A stretch of DNA of 64,000 nt, from NCBI GenBank assembly GCA_003116995.1, contig BDSL01000008.1:434001-498000 (forward strand). Direction: 5' to 3'. Source of the stretch: Yamagishiella unicocca (Eukaryota > Chlorophyta > Chlorophyceae > Chlamydomonadales > Volvocaceae). Positions 46,287-57,300 of this stretch are shown here, piece after piece. Each line of letters begins with the position of its first letter. Positions within the stretch are counted from its first letter, which is position 1. The translations under genes and the position numbers were made by a program. The notes beneath the pieces were generated by a model, which did no database searches, was not told the DNA's origin, and saw only the letters and a list, made by a program, of their open reading frames with translations.

Positions 46287-48346
46287 GGCCGTCGAGTGGA
46301 GCAGCGGGCGTACGAGCGGAGCGACGGGCAACTCAGGGTTTTATCGCACAGGGACTTGTCAGGCCGGGCGGCTGTGGTCCATGGTCATGGTCTCCTTGCT
46401 TGCGGCCGGCGGTTGGCGGTTGTGGTTCCGGTGCGGCGGTTTCATGGGGCGGGGGGGCGCATTGGGAGGCAGCGTGCACCAGCTGGGCGCAATGCGCGCT
46501 CTGGGGCGTGAGCAACTACCACAACCACCGCAGCCATCAAAACCACCAAACGACCGCAACTACCACGGGGCAGCGCCCAGCCTCACTCGAGTGCTCGCCG
46601 CCCAGGCTTCCGGTCTGGCCGCCAGTCACTCTCGGATCTGCGCTGGCGGAGAGGAAGGGCGATTGCAGCGCGGCTAGGTTTCTCCTAGCCGCGTTGCAGC
46701 CCCCGGGGGGAGGGCGTTGCGGGGGCTGGTGGGGAAGTGGGGCACCACAAGCTCGCGGGCCGCTGTCGATCTCTCGCCGGAGCCGCGTGAGGGTTGTGGT
46801 GGGTGGTCCGGACGCAGCATGGTGCTCTGGGGAGGTCCGCCTGCTCGCTGAGACACTGCTGGGGAGCCCTGATGCAGGCACCTGCCAGGAGTGCTGCTGC
46901 GGCTGAGTCGTCGCGCAACTTTTGTCATCGTGCTTGCGCATCCCAACTTCTTACACGGGCATTCGCTCCTGCTAGGTACGTGAGCCAGATGGTACGAGGG
47001 CGGCCCGTGCTGTTGCGAGCCGGTGGCTCATGCTGGTGCCTGTCGGTGACGACCTGGAAGTATGGAGAACGTCGTCTACTCTTTTGTAGATGCGCGCTCG
47101 ATCCCCATGCTACGCCATCCTCAGTTCCCGTGTTCCCAAAGTCAGGATTGGGTCAGATTTACTGCGGTGGCGTAAGTGGGGCCTGTCCGCTACCGCTCCA
47201 GCTGGCCGTGATACGTACGGCAGCCCGCAGACACCGTCAGCACAGGCGGAGAGCCGCCTGCGACACGCTGCACCGTGCGGGGTTTTCCGATGTCCTCGCT
47301 CCCGCGCGCCTCCTACCTCACATGCCTTCATCTCACGTGCCTCAATGCATATTGCCTGTGAGTTGAGATCCAGCCACAAGCCAAGGGGATCAGGGCGTCC
47401 CCTCGCCTCCACCTGCTATCCGTCCGCTCTCAAGTCGATTGCTTACAACACAATTAAGTCATGAATATGTTGGTGTTTTCAGCACCTGCCTGCTGCAACG
47501 AAGAAGGCCTTGCTGCACCGTAAATGATCGCAGTCCCTCCACGTCGTCGACAATTTTGCCGATGGCAGCTTAAACGGGCAGCGTACATATGGCCCAGCAG
47601 CCCACGTGGCCCCCTCCCCGGCACGTCGCAGTGTCGCCTGGCCATCAGGGCACACACCAGCAGTACGTGTTTGCCGAGCAATGTTACCGAGCAATGAAGG
47701 AGTCTTTGCTTGACAAGCCGCAAGTGACACCGCAGTCCCTGCACCGCACAGGGTTCATCAATATCCCAGTGCATCACGTCCCACGCATCATGCGGCTGCT
47801 GCAGCAGCCTGTACGGCAACAAGGTTGGCCAGCAGCCCCACAAGGCCCCGTCATCCCACCTGCAGTATTCACACAGCGTATGTACTCGTGTCTGCCCAGG
47901 GCAGACACCTGCCCTGTGAAGCACGTGCCTGGTCACACTCTCGCTCGTATCTCAACGCACTCCATCCGATCCATCCTCACCACGACCTCGGCACGCGGCT
48001 CGGCGTGGCGGCATGCATCGACTGCGCACGTCTGGCTGCCCACGTGTGGGCTCATAACAACATACAGCAGCACGAGGGCTAACACAGCCCCTGTGTGCAA
48101 CCCACGCCGACTCCCCGCCGCGCCCTGAGGGCCCGCCGCCGCACGCATCGACCCCCCGGCCCGCCTCCCTCTGGGACTGTATCAGTCCACATGCGTTCAT
48201 TGCAGTGGGGCGTCCCTTATATCGCTAAGCGCCCTCTGCTCCCCGCCGGCCTAGAGCCATTCATCCGCAGGTTTATTTTCTAATCCCCACTCGCCGTTTT
48301 TTGCGACCCAAGAGCATCATCAGTCGAAAGCGCGTCATGGCGCTCG
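46287..48346. other. Intergenic region between convergent genes
   Basis: Holds the 3' flanks of the plus-strand QTRT2-like and the minus-strand glycosyltransferase genes. A frame at 47589-47880 (plus, MAQQPTWPPPRHVAVS, later QGWPAAPQGPVIPPAVF) looks somewhat protein-like but has no recognisable motif and breaks down afterwards; it may be a transposon remnant. Confidence 0.4.
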
Positions 48347-49840
48347 CTACCCGGTGGCTTTCGCCTTCTTATTCTGGGCGGCAATCTCAATGCTGTGCAC
48401 CAGCTTAAACCCGTTGAGCTGACCCGCTAGTAGCCTGGTTACGGCTCCACTCAAAGCACGCTCGTCCCCGTTGCGCCCCAGATGCTGTCGGAACAGTTGG
48501 TTGAGCCGCTCCCTGCATCCTCTTGCGATTTCCTCGGCCTCAACCGCTTCAAACGGAGGCGTCGTGATGCGTCCCTGGTACATGCCCCGGCCGATTGAGC
48601 TGTAGAACTTGGTTGGGTCTTGGCGGTAGTGCAGCCCCTGCCAGCCCACGGGCTCGATGTAACGCAGCATCGAGTTGAAGCGCTGGGTGTACAGCTCCTT
48701 AGCCAGTGAGTTGACGAAGAATGCGTCCTGTGACAGCGGAATGTCTTCCGAGATGCCCTTAGATTGAAGCAGAGCCTTGATGGCATCGCGAAGGGGCGGC
48801 TTGTGCTTCTGTCGGTAGTCATGTCCCTTGATGACGTTGTAGTAGTCCCGCAAGTGCTGCCGCACCGCGCGGTAGCGGGACTGGTGCAAAGCAAACACCC
48901 AGAGGTGACCCTGGTGGACGGCCGCGCGGACCACCCCCGAGCTATACCGCTCGACGTCCAGGAGCATTGAGTTGTCAAGCTCTGTCAGGCTGACGAGGCC
49001 GATGCGCGGATCTGGCGCGGCGAGGTCCAACATGCCGCGCAGTATCTGCTCGTCCGAGCGGGCAGGGATAGCGGGTGTTTAGGGGACGGAAGGGCACGGT
49101 GGTGAATGGATGCCTGGTTGCCTGTCCAGGACAGTGGACGGCGCGGTGGATGGAGGATTAATAAGTCAACGGGCGCGATGCGGGGCCGCGCCGCGATCCC
49201 ACCTCAACGCACGCACCCTTGCCCATCTACGTTGTTCTCTGGCACCCCTGCTGTCCGCAAACAAACCCACCTGCAGCGCCTGTGGATGCACTATGTTGTC
49301 CTCCTCCACAACTATGAGACCATCGTAGCCCATTATGTCAAACGCGAAGCTCTTGACGAAGTAGTGGTGCAGGCCCGCGCAGAGGTTTTCCGGGTGGCGG
49401 ATGTAAAGTTGACTGATGTTATCAGGTTTGGGCACATCGACGATGTAATCGCTGCCACCGTCCTGTGAGATTATGAAGTCAAATTCATGTAGGCCCTCGC
49501 TAAGATATACTGCTGCCAGAGTCGAGCGAATGATATCGGCCCTCTCATAGCACATGTAGATCACGGCTATTCGGTTGCGCTTGGTGAAGCCACCGCAAAG
49601 CGTATCCCGCGCAGCAGAATAGTTTGAATACAATTTATCCATGTATATACCGGCTGCGGGTGTGAAATTGGTCTTCAGCAAAGGCGGCATGACTTGTTTG
49701 GTAGCAGCGCTTTCCAAGGACCCAGGCACTGGCAGCGCATCGACCGGGCGATGCCCAGTCCTCAGGAGGGTCAAAAGTATTATTACATATGTTGTCATTA
49801 ATTGGGAAACTGCATTTTGAGTCCGTCTTTTCGGTGACAT
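48347..49840 (-). CDS. Membrane-anchored glycosyltransferase, GNT-I/GT13-like, two exons
   Basis: Exons 49271-49840 and 48347-49045 join in phase 0 (CTGCAG|GTGGGT to ACGAGCAG|ATACTG) to 422 residues. A hydrophobic stretch near the N-terminus (TTYVIILLTLLRTG) suggests a type II Golgi anchor. The catalytic part starts RIAVIYMCYERADIIRSTL, followed by FDFIISQDGGSD and LIVVEEDNIVHP. That layout resembles the nucleotide-sugar-binding half of GT-A enzymes such as N-acetylglucosaminyltransferase I, with EEDN in the metal-binding DxD position. The C-terminal half (IPLSQDAFFVNSL, EPVGWQGLHYR, FYSSIGRGMY) is less familiar. Donor and acceptor sugars cannot be told. A TATATA box only 8 bp before ATG 49840 suggests that the start used may be the in-frame ATG at 49798, which begins the hydrophobic segment. 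Confidence 0.78.
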
Positions 49841-49848
49841 CCTGCCGC

Positions 49849-49854
49849 TATATA
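49849..49854 (-). promoter_or_regulatory. Candidate TATA box of the glycosyltransferase gene
   Basis: TATATA on the minus strand 8 bp before the first in-frame ATG. It fits a transcript starting near 49820 and translation from ATG 49798. Confidence 0.35.
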
Positions 49855-50088
49855 CCGGTACCCCGCTTGTGGAACCAATGGCCGCCGCTGGGTTATCACC
49901 CGTATGAAAAAACGCGTTGACAATGCCCGTACGCTAATACTGAGAGGGATTCATGGAAGCAGTGACGTTTCAAACGATTTCAGTTCTCGACAAAGTCGTG
50001 ATTGGGACGGATTCCTTGCACCTTGGCCTCGGCCAGCTTAACCATCGCTAACATGTGAAGATCAGTTCCATCACTGCAAGGTTCTGGG

Positions 50089-50385
50089 TCACCGGACCAC
50101 TCCAGGGCAACCGCCCCAGGCCAGCGGCTTCAGGCCAGCGACTTTCGGTTCGTTGTCGGTTATCCGGCCCCATGGCCTCCGTTTGGCCTCGCAGCGAACA
50201 ATAAGTTTCTCCGCCTCATCCAGTTGGAAAGAATTGAATGTGCAAGCTAAGAAATGGTTAAGGCCAAAATCTAGATTCTTGCCCAGCGACTTCTTCAATG
50301 CGCAGAGCGTAACGCCCGAAGCGTATGCAATCAAGGCAAACTTAAACAGAAGTGCCATATGTTCCAACCGAGAGGAAAATGACAT
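50089..50385 (-). CDS. Small open frame of unknown meaning
   Basis: 98 codons upstream of the glycosyltransferase on the same strand: MSFSSRLEHMALLFKFALIA, later LNHFLACTFNSFQLDEAEKL. The frame has balanced composition unlike its GC-rich neighbours and a hydrophobic N-terminal stretch. There is no family match that I recognise. It could be a short gene, a 5' exon or transposon debris. Confidence 0.2.
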   Translation of the reverse strand: MSFSSRLEHMALLFKFALIAYASGVTLCALKKSLGKNLDFGLNHFLACTFNSFQLDEAEKLIVRCEAKRRPWGRITDNEPKVAGLKPLAWGGCPGVVR

Positions 50386-50529
50386 AATCCAAGTGTTAAT
50401 ATCTGTTATGGAATGATGCTCAGCCTTCGCAGAGGATTACGGGCTTTAGCCGTACTGCAAGTACGGATCTCAGTGCGGTGTTATGGGAGCAATCCCTGAG
50501 TAGGCTCTCACTCTCACTGCAACAGATTA

Positions 50530-51660
50530 TCAGCCCCGCGCTTGGACGTGCGTGAGAGATCCCTAGTCCTGAAAGTGCCAACTGCGGGAGGCAGGCTCGG
50601 CAGACTTCAGCTGTACGAGCGAGATGGGATGTATTTCGTACGGGCCAGGGAGCAACTGCCGATGCTGCAGTTGATCAAGCAGGCCCTGTGCGCTGAAATC
50701 GTCGCCTCGCCTCGCCAGAGTAGTGCCAAAGCGGGTAGAACGTGAGATGAAGGAAGAGCGCCAGCGGGAGGCATAGCGGAGGAGGATAGGCCTCGCATAC
50801 GGCGGTTGGAGTAGTTAGAGAAACGAAGCACGCGAGCGCCAGGCTAAGCAGGCGGAGGTGATGAAGCGTTTAAATGGAGGTCCGCGAGCACGTGTTTGCA
50901 TGGCGCGCCGCAAACCAGGGCACTTAGGCCTCACCAATATGCGCGCCATGGGAGCGCACGCACAGGAAGGTGAACGGGCTGGGTTACTCTGCAGCTGACG
51001 TGGATGCTGTCAAGGGCGTTGTGTGCAAGCCGTGCGCGCTGGAAAAGCAGCAGATCCAGCAGTCGCTGCCGTCGCCTGGCCACATGAGCAAGAAGTGTCT
51101 GCAGTTAGTGCACATGGACCTATGCGGGCACGTGCCAGTGAAGTCGGTCGGCAAGAAGCAGTCAAGGAAGCCCTGAAGTCGTGGCAGCACCAAACCGGTG
51201 AAAAGCTGCGCGGTGTTCGGACGGGCCGCGGCACTGAGTACGTTAATGCGCACCTGCTCAGAGACATGGGCATGAAGAACGGGAAATCAGCGCCGTACAC
51301 CGTCCAGCAAAATAGCGCGGCCGAGCGGCTCAATCGAACTCTGTTTGAGCAGTTGCCCTTAGTGAGCACGAACACGGGGTGATTGAGAGGTTCAAGGCCC
51401 GCCTGGCTGTCACGGGAGTTTTGCAGCGCGAGGGTGTTATTTTTGGAACCAAGTGTTTGCGCCTGAAAGCATGTGACGCCGAGGGCTTTCCTGGCATGGT
51501 TGTGGCTGGGGACATGGAGCCCCATCAGCTGGATATTAAAACCGCTTTCCTTAACGGTGATTAGGAGGAGGAGATGTTTCGTGGAGCAGGCCCCCGGTTT
51601 CGAGAAGGGTGGGCGGGCCAACGTTGTTGTACTTGTTACAGTGGGCTCCAGACCTTAAAA
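50530..51660 (+). pseudogene. Decayed Ty1/Copia-type retrotransposon pol fragment
   Basis: Broken pieces appear in the normal Copia order, in different frames. A GAG-pre-integrase-like part (CKPCALEKQQ at about 51030) is followed by integrase core remnants (GTEYVNAHLL, APYTVQQNSAAERLNRTLFE at about 51230-51350). Next come reverse-transcriptase motifs RFKARLAVTGVLQREG and HQLDIKTAFLNGD (51385-51560), interrupted by a TAG where the family has a Leu-Glu-Glu continuation. Frameshifts and a large deletion between integrase and RT show it is dead. No LTRs were seen. Confidence 0.8.
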
Positions 51661-52873
51661 GGTAGAGCCAACGTGTGCCGCTAACGCAATTCACTGTATG
51701 GTCTGTGTCGCACGAGAGAGCTGCTCATCGAACAAATCATGTGCCTAACCCGGACTGGGACTTGGACGTGTTGAGCGTTGGGCCGTTACTTTCGGTTGCA
51801 CAGTTCACCATCTGACAACGACGAAGTAATGATGTCGGCTTGCGGGATGGAGGCGCCACGAAGGTGGGATCGGCGAGCTGCCAGGTAGAAGCTACGCAGT
51901 TCAGCTGCCGCGAACGCCGGTGTGCACGATATGTGTGTGCAACTATCGGATAATGGAAGGTTCTCGGCTGGGCAATGGATACATGGCGATGATAGACCTT
52001 ACATTTCTCTTCCGCTAGGCCGGTCCGCAACCTAACGAAAGGGGCCAACTAGTTGCTCATCGGATGATGCCGAAGCAAACCGAAGAGCAAAACGAGACAA
52101 AGGAACAGCAAAGAATATTCAATCGTTTGTCGACGCTATCCCACGCTATCCGACGGAGCGCATACCCATGGCCATGGATCATCGTCATCCGAGCTCGCCG
52201 GGTAGCGATGCCATTGGCCGTCATCCTACGTGGAACCTTGCAAGAGCTTCGGCAAGGATATTTTGCCGTACTTGTAGCAAGGCGGCGAGTAAATGCGCGG
52301 GCAGGTCGCGCAGCGGCGCAGCGCGGTGATTACACGACGCGATTGTACGGTCTCAAGACAAAATTTGTGCTGCTCATATTCAGCCACGCCAAGAGGTCGC
52401 TTTCAGGTCTTATTTTAGCATCGTCCATAATCGGCGCCAATCGGCGGGCAACCAGCAGGTCGCGGCTTTCTTTAGCCGATGCGCGCAGCGAGCGATGGCT
52501 TGCTTGTTGCGCCCTTATTCGAGACACATTTTAGCTGAAGCGTCAAGATGTCCTGCTGGCAGTTGGCAGCATCTTAACTGTCCGCTCAGATCCGCTCCAT
52601 GTTAATTTTACATACAAAGATTTCTTGTTTTGTAAATACAAATTCAGAATACTTGACGTATATGGCGAGTACCTGCAGGTTGATAAATGTGACCAGGCAA
52701 GGTACTTTATGCTTCTATGCTGTCGGCCATTGCGACGACTACAAATTGCAACCTACGTCCAGGCAGGCCTTTCATTGCAGTGCTTTCATCCGACCAGCCC
52801 CAGTTCGTTTGGATGCTCTGATGTGGTCTGATGATTGATGGCCGAGAGTCCGACGGAGTTTAAACGACGCGAG
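51661..52873. other. Non-coding interval
   Basis: No supportable gene. The sequence is AT-richer than the surrounding genes and probably contains further transposon debris. Confidence 0.4.
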
Positions 52874-53026
52874 GCCCTATGGCAGCCAAATCGTCGTAAA
52901 GGCCTCGTAAAAGCCTTACGAGCCTTCATAAGAGCCATTGTAAGATTCCTCATAATCGTTTACGAGCTGTCATTATGACGATTCCTAAGTTCGTTAACGT
53001 TTACGACGATTTGGCTGCCATAGGGC
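52874..53026. mobile_element. 153-bp MITE with perfect 27-bp terminal inverted repeats
   Basis: Both ends start GCCCTATGGCAGCC reading inward, and 52874-52900 is the exact reverse complement of 53000-53026. The interior has no ORF and repeats CGTAA-type motifs in both orientations. No clear target-site duplication is visible in the immediate flanks (CGCGAG left, ATACCAG right). Confidence 0.93.
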
Positions 53027-53299
53027 ATACCAGGCTGACTAGGCTCGCCGTCTCCCACACGAACGGCGGAAAGCCTACAATTTCAGACGTGCAGGAACAA
53101 AACCAGCAGCGCGCAGGATCCACGCCATGTCTTGTCTGAATGCAATTGTACCTGCTTCCTGTTCGTTGTAGGAAGCAACATTCATATCACTTTCGGGAAG
53201 CCTGTGTTTATGTATATGCACGCCGGTCATTACGGTTTGCATGGTTCCCGGACGACAGCCAACCGCTGTCCGATATTTATGCAAAAAATAATTGAATTG

Positions 53300-53900
53300 T
53301 TGCGACCGGGGCTGTGGTTTTTTCATTCCCCCAGATACGATTTGTCCTGCCTAGTTGTTTTTTGTTGTCTGGGCGCTTCTGGGGCCGTGTTGGTGGGTGT
53401 GCCTGGCCAGGCCTGGCGGTCTCTTTTTTTGCGTTTCCCCCTTCCTCGTGGCCTTGGTTTGTTGGGGCTGCCCATCGTGCTAAGGTTTCCTTTGCTGGCT
53501 GGTTATTCGGGTGGGGCGTCTTTTCGTGGGTCAGTCTGGGCTGCACGCTGGTCCGGCCGTTTTGGCCTTGGGGTGCCGGTTATTCGGGGCCTCGCCCTAT
53601 TGGTCGCGGCGGGGTGTCCGGTCTTTTTTCATTGTGCTAGGGCGCCTGCTGGCTCTTCGCGTCGCCTCGCGCTGGCTCGTCGTGCGGTGCGGTCTCCGTG
53701 TGGGTCCTCCCGCTTGTCCTGAGTCCGCCCCGCGCTTCTGTGCTTCTCAAGGCTTCCCTGTGCCCTTGGGGGCGTCTGCTGGCTTCAGCAGGGTTCAGCC
53801 CCGGCTCTCGTATGGTCACGGCCCATTTTCTTGTCCTGGGTTCGCCCGGGCTTGAGAATACTTTTACATCTTATTATCATGTAGCGAATCATACGTCTGG
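53300..53900. repeat. G/T-rich tract ending in a dispersed repeat motif
   Basis: The plus strand is strongly G and T biased, unlike genes nearby, and one long frame (53132-53722) shows only low-complexity composition. The tract ends at 53829-53888 with CTTGTCCTGGGTTCGCCCGG followed by AT-rich sequence, as in the copy at 19871. It is probably the 3' part of an unidentified retroelement. Confidence 0.4.
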
Positions 53901-54334
53901 GGATGCTACAAGGACCCAAGGTATACTGCCAGGTATACTGCCGCGACAAGGGTTTGAATCGAGTCCACGGTGCTCGTACATCAAATTCTGTCGGAAATGC
54001 CGACTCCGTAGAGACAAGACAGTATGTCCACCGGCTCCTGCGTTGAAAGTGCTTCGATCATCGGTGAACGATATATGATTTTTTAGGCATCCGAAGACTC
54101 ATATTTTCAGGCTGCGGGCGTTCCCGTGTTCCACGTTCCATTAAATACTGATGAAGATAAAGGTTACACATCCCTGTAGGTAACGTCCACTCACTAGACG
54201 AGACGAAGAGATTCCCTCATTTTAATGGTATTACGCAATGAGCCGTACCTCGCGAACCGACCGCGGTAGCAGTGGCACACAACTTGTCCCTGTCTAGAGC
54301 ATGTGTGCGCTTTACTAGTAAAGGTTTCATAGAA

Positions 54335-57300
54335 ATGGATGAGCGTCCATTTGTACGCCGTGCGCCTGGCGCCTTCGAGCCAAACTTTGGCGGGGGGAAC
54401 GGCGAAATTTATATTCCGCGTTCGTTCTCAGCAACAACAAAATCGTACAAATGTTCGAGTCCACTACCTGAAGACGTGCTCCTTTCCTTGGGAGGCATTC
54501 CGTCTGGGCGGGAATCCCAGATGCTTGCTGGCCCGCTGTGTATGAGGAGAGGCTCGTTGAGGCTGCAAATAACCGAGCCTTATAACCCGCTTACCTTGAG
54601 CTCTGCGGCTGGTATAGCGAAGCAGGGTTTGGGTCACCGGCGTGAGAGCATGGCGAAACCAGAAGGCAGGCTGCGCAAGCTGCCGGTGTCTGTTGCTGAA
54701 ACAACTTCCTCGGCAAATGAGGATGGGGGCAGCACGGGTCTTTCCAAGAAGATGCCGTCCTTTCTGCCGCACCCGGTGGAAACTGACAGGAGTCTGGACA
54801 GCCCAGAACCAGCGGCGCAGCCTCTGTCGCGTCACTCGCTGCTCGCGACATCCTACAGCCTAAAAGACATCTTTGCTCTTCGCGCCTCGTCCGCAACCAA
54901 CGCGACGACGGCGGTCATCACCAACCGCAGCACCAACAGCCGTCGCGGCAGCCTCTTCCCCACGTCGCGACATGGGCAGCAACAGCATCTTTCATCGACA
55001 GTGGACATTGGCTGCGTTACCTTCAACGAGGAGCCAGAGGTTCAAGCGGCAGCGCCCGCGGCTCATCGCGATGAACCGAACACAGATAACCGTCCCAGCA
55101 GCAGCTCCGATGCTGGAGCAGCACGGCGTGGTTATCAAGGCGGCAAGCAAATTGGGACCGCAACTGGCCGTAAGGCCTCGACCTTTAACCCATTCACGCT
55201 GTCATCGCTCCACCAGCGCTGCTTTGCCCTCGCCTGGGTTGGGTTGCACTGCGCGTTCGCCGGAACCTTTGCGCCCGCGGTAAGCCCGGCCAGTCAAGCG
55301 ACGTGATGGGCTGCCTGCTTGCCCTTCTGCCTGCCTGCTTGCCCTTCTGCCTACCCCCTGCCTGCCTGCTTGCCCTTCTGCCTGCCTGCCCTTCTGCCTG
55401 TCTGTCTGCCTGCCTGCCTGCCTGTCTTCCTCTGGGAGTGCTGCGCGGGCTGGTGCTCGTCGTCTTTGTCATTTGAGTTGGGAGTTTACCCGGCTCGTCC
55501 TGTCCGTACGTGCATCGCGACGATGCTTTCGCGTTGGCACCTGGTGACGGGTTGCGGTTCTCCCGTCGACTGCCGATAGCTGTTATCTGCGGATTGCGAT
55601 ATTGCATAGGCGGTTCGGAAGCTGACCTTGCTTGAAACGGGCCCCGGCAGGGGCACGCGGTGTTGGTGCGAGTTGCCGAGTGCGCATGGCCCCACTAGTG
55701 ACCAGGCGCAGCGTCACGCGGCGGCGATATTGCGAAATCCAGCGCCCTCGACGCACGCGCCAACTCGCAACGCTCTTCCCCTGTCCTCGCAAGGCCCTCC
55801 TGCCCGTCATCCAGCAAGACCTCGGCCTCTCCAAAGCCTTTGTCGGAGGGGCGGGTGTTGCTGCGCTCTCTGCGTCGATCCTGTCCCGGGTCCTCGCGGC
55901 GTCCTGGGTTCGCCGGGTCGGCCCGCGCTACTGCCAGGTGGGTTCGCCTCCACGTGGGGTGGGTTCGCCTCCACGCAGCAGCAGCAGCAGCGGCGACGGC
56001 TGTGGCAATGGCGGCGGTAGCCTCGGGGGGAAGCATGGGAGGGCCGACGCCGAGCGCAGTGGCAGCCACGGCCCCGGTTGCGCTGGTCCTTCCCTTCCGG
56101 TGCCGATGCACGCAGTTCCCCTCCTCGCCTCCCGTCCTCCCGGGACCACCCAACCACCGCCCGGCGCCGCCCAACGCCTGTTTTGTGGTGCACCCTCCGC
56201 AGGTGACGACGCTGCTCATTACCGCTCCCACGGTGGTTTGCATGTCTCTGGTGGTCAACGGCCCCGGCTTTGTGATGGTTCGGTTCTTCCTAGGCACATC
56301 GCTGTCGCTGTTCGTCGTGGCGCAGTAAGTTACAAGTCCTCAGGAGCGCCTGCGATGCGAACGGGCGCCTTCTGATCTGGCGCCGCGGGGACTCACTGGG
56401 CAGAGAAGCATGGGCCAAAGTAGAAGAGAAGCATGGGCCAAAGTAGAAGAGAAGCATGGGCCGCCGTCTTGGGCGGATGTGGCATAACGAACAACCAGGA
56501 GCAACTGAGCTTTCCGCATCCTTATGCGTTCACGTAAGCAAGGAAATGGCGGCGCGAACCGATATCACCTCAGCCGGGACTTGCACGGAGGTAATGCCTC
56601 CTAAAGCGAAGCAGCATGACCCGGTGCCTTGCTCGTGAGGTCACGGAGGTCACGGACGTGAGCTTCATGACGATTGGCATCACCGCCTCCTCATTCGTGT
56701 TGCGCCTCGCCGGCATCCTCGCGCGCTCCGGCCCCTCTCCCCGCCTCAGGTTCTGGGTGGTGGCCATGTTCGACTCGTCTGTCCTGGGCGCTGCCGCCGC
56801 CACGTGCGCCAGTTGGGGCAACGCCGGCGCGGGGCTGCCGATGCTGGTGCTGCCCCTCCTGTACACCGCCCTCAAATCAGCTTACGGCGGCGACTCAGGC
56901 GCCGCTTGGCGTGCAGCCTTCTACGCCCCAGCAGCTCTGTGCATCGTGATGGTCGTGGCGACGCTCGCGTTCGGGCAAGACACCGCGGCAGGGGACTTGC
57001 TGGATCCGCGGTACACCGACAAGTACAGCGTGCACGCCGTCGGCTATGGGTCGTCTCGGTTCTGGGACGGACACAGCGACCGTCGGCGGCCGCCTAGTGC
57101 TAGCGCGCGGCAAAAGCACGTGGCGGGCGGCAGCGGCAGCGGCGGCCGCGGCGGCGAGGGACGATGCGGCGGCGGCGGCGCGGACGGCGCGGACGCGGGG
57201 GTGGCCAGCCGCGCCCAGACGCCCACGCCCAAGAGCTACCACGCAACAGTTGCTCACTTACCGCCGCAGCAGCAGCAGCAGCAGCCGCAGCCGCAGGGGC

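Noticed and set aside
47454..47936. 160-residue Cys/His-rich minus-strand frame
   Set aside because: No spaced metal-binding pattern, and the plus-strand frame over the same region looks at least as good; neither is convincing.
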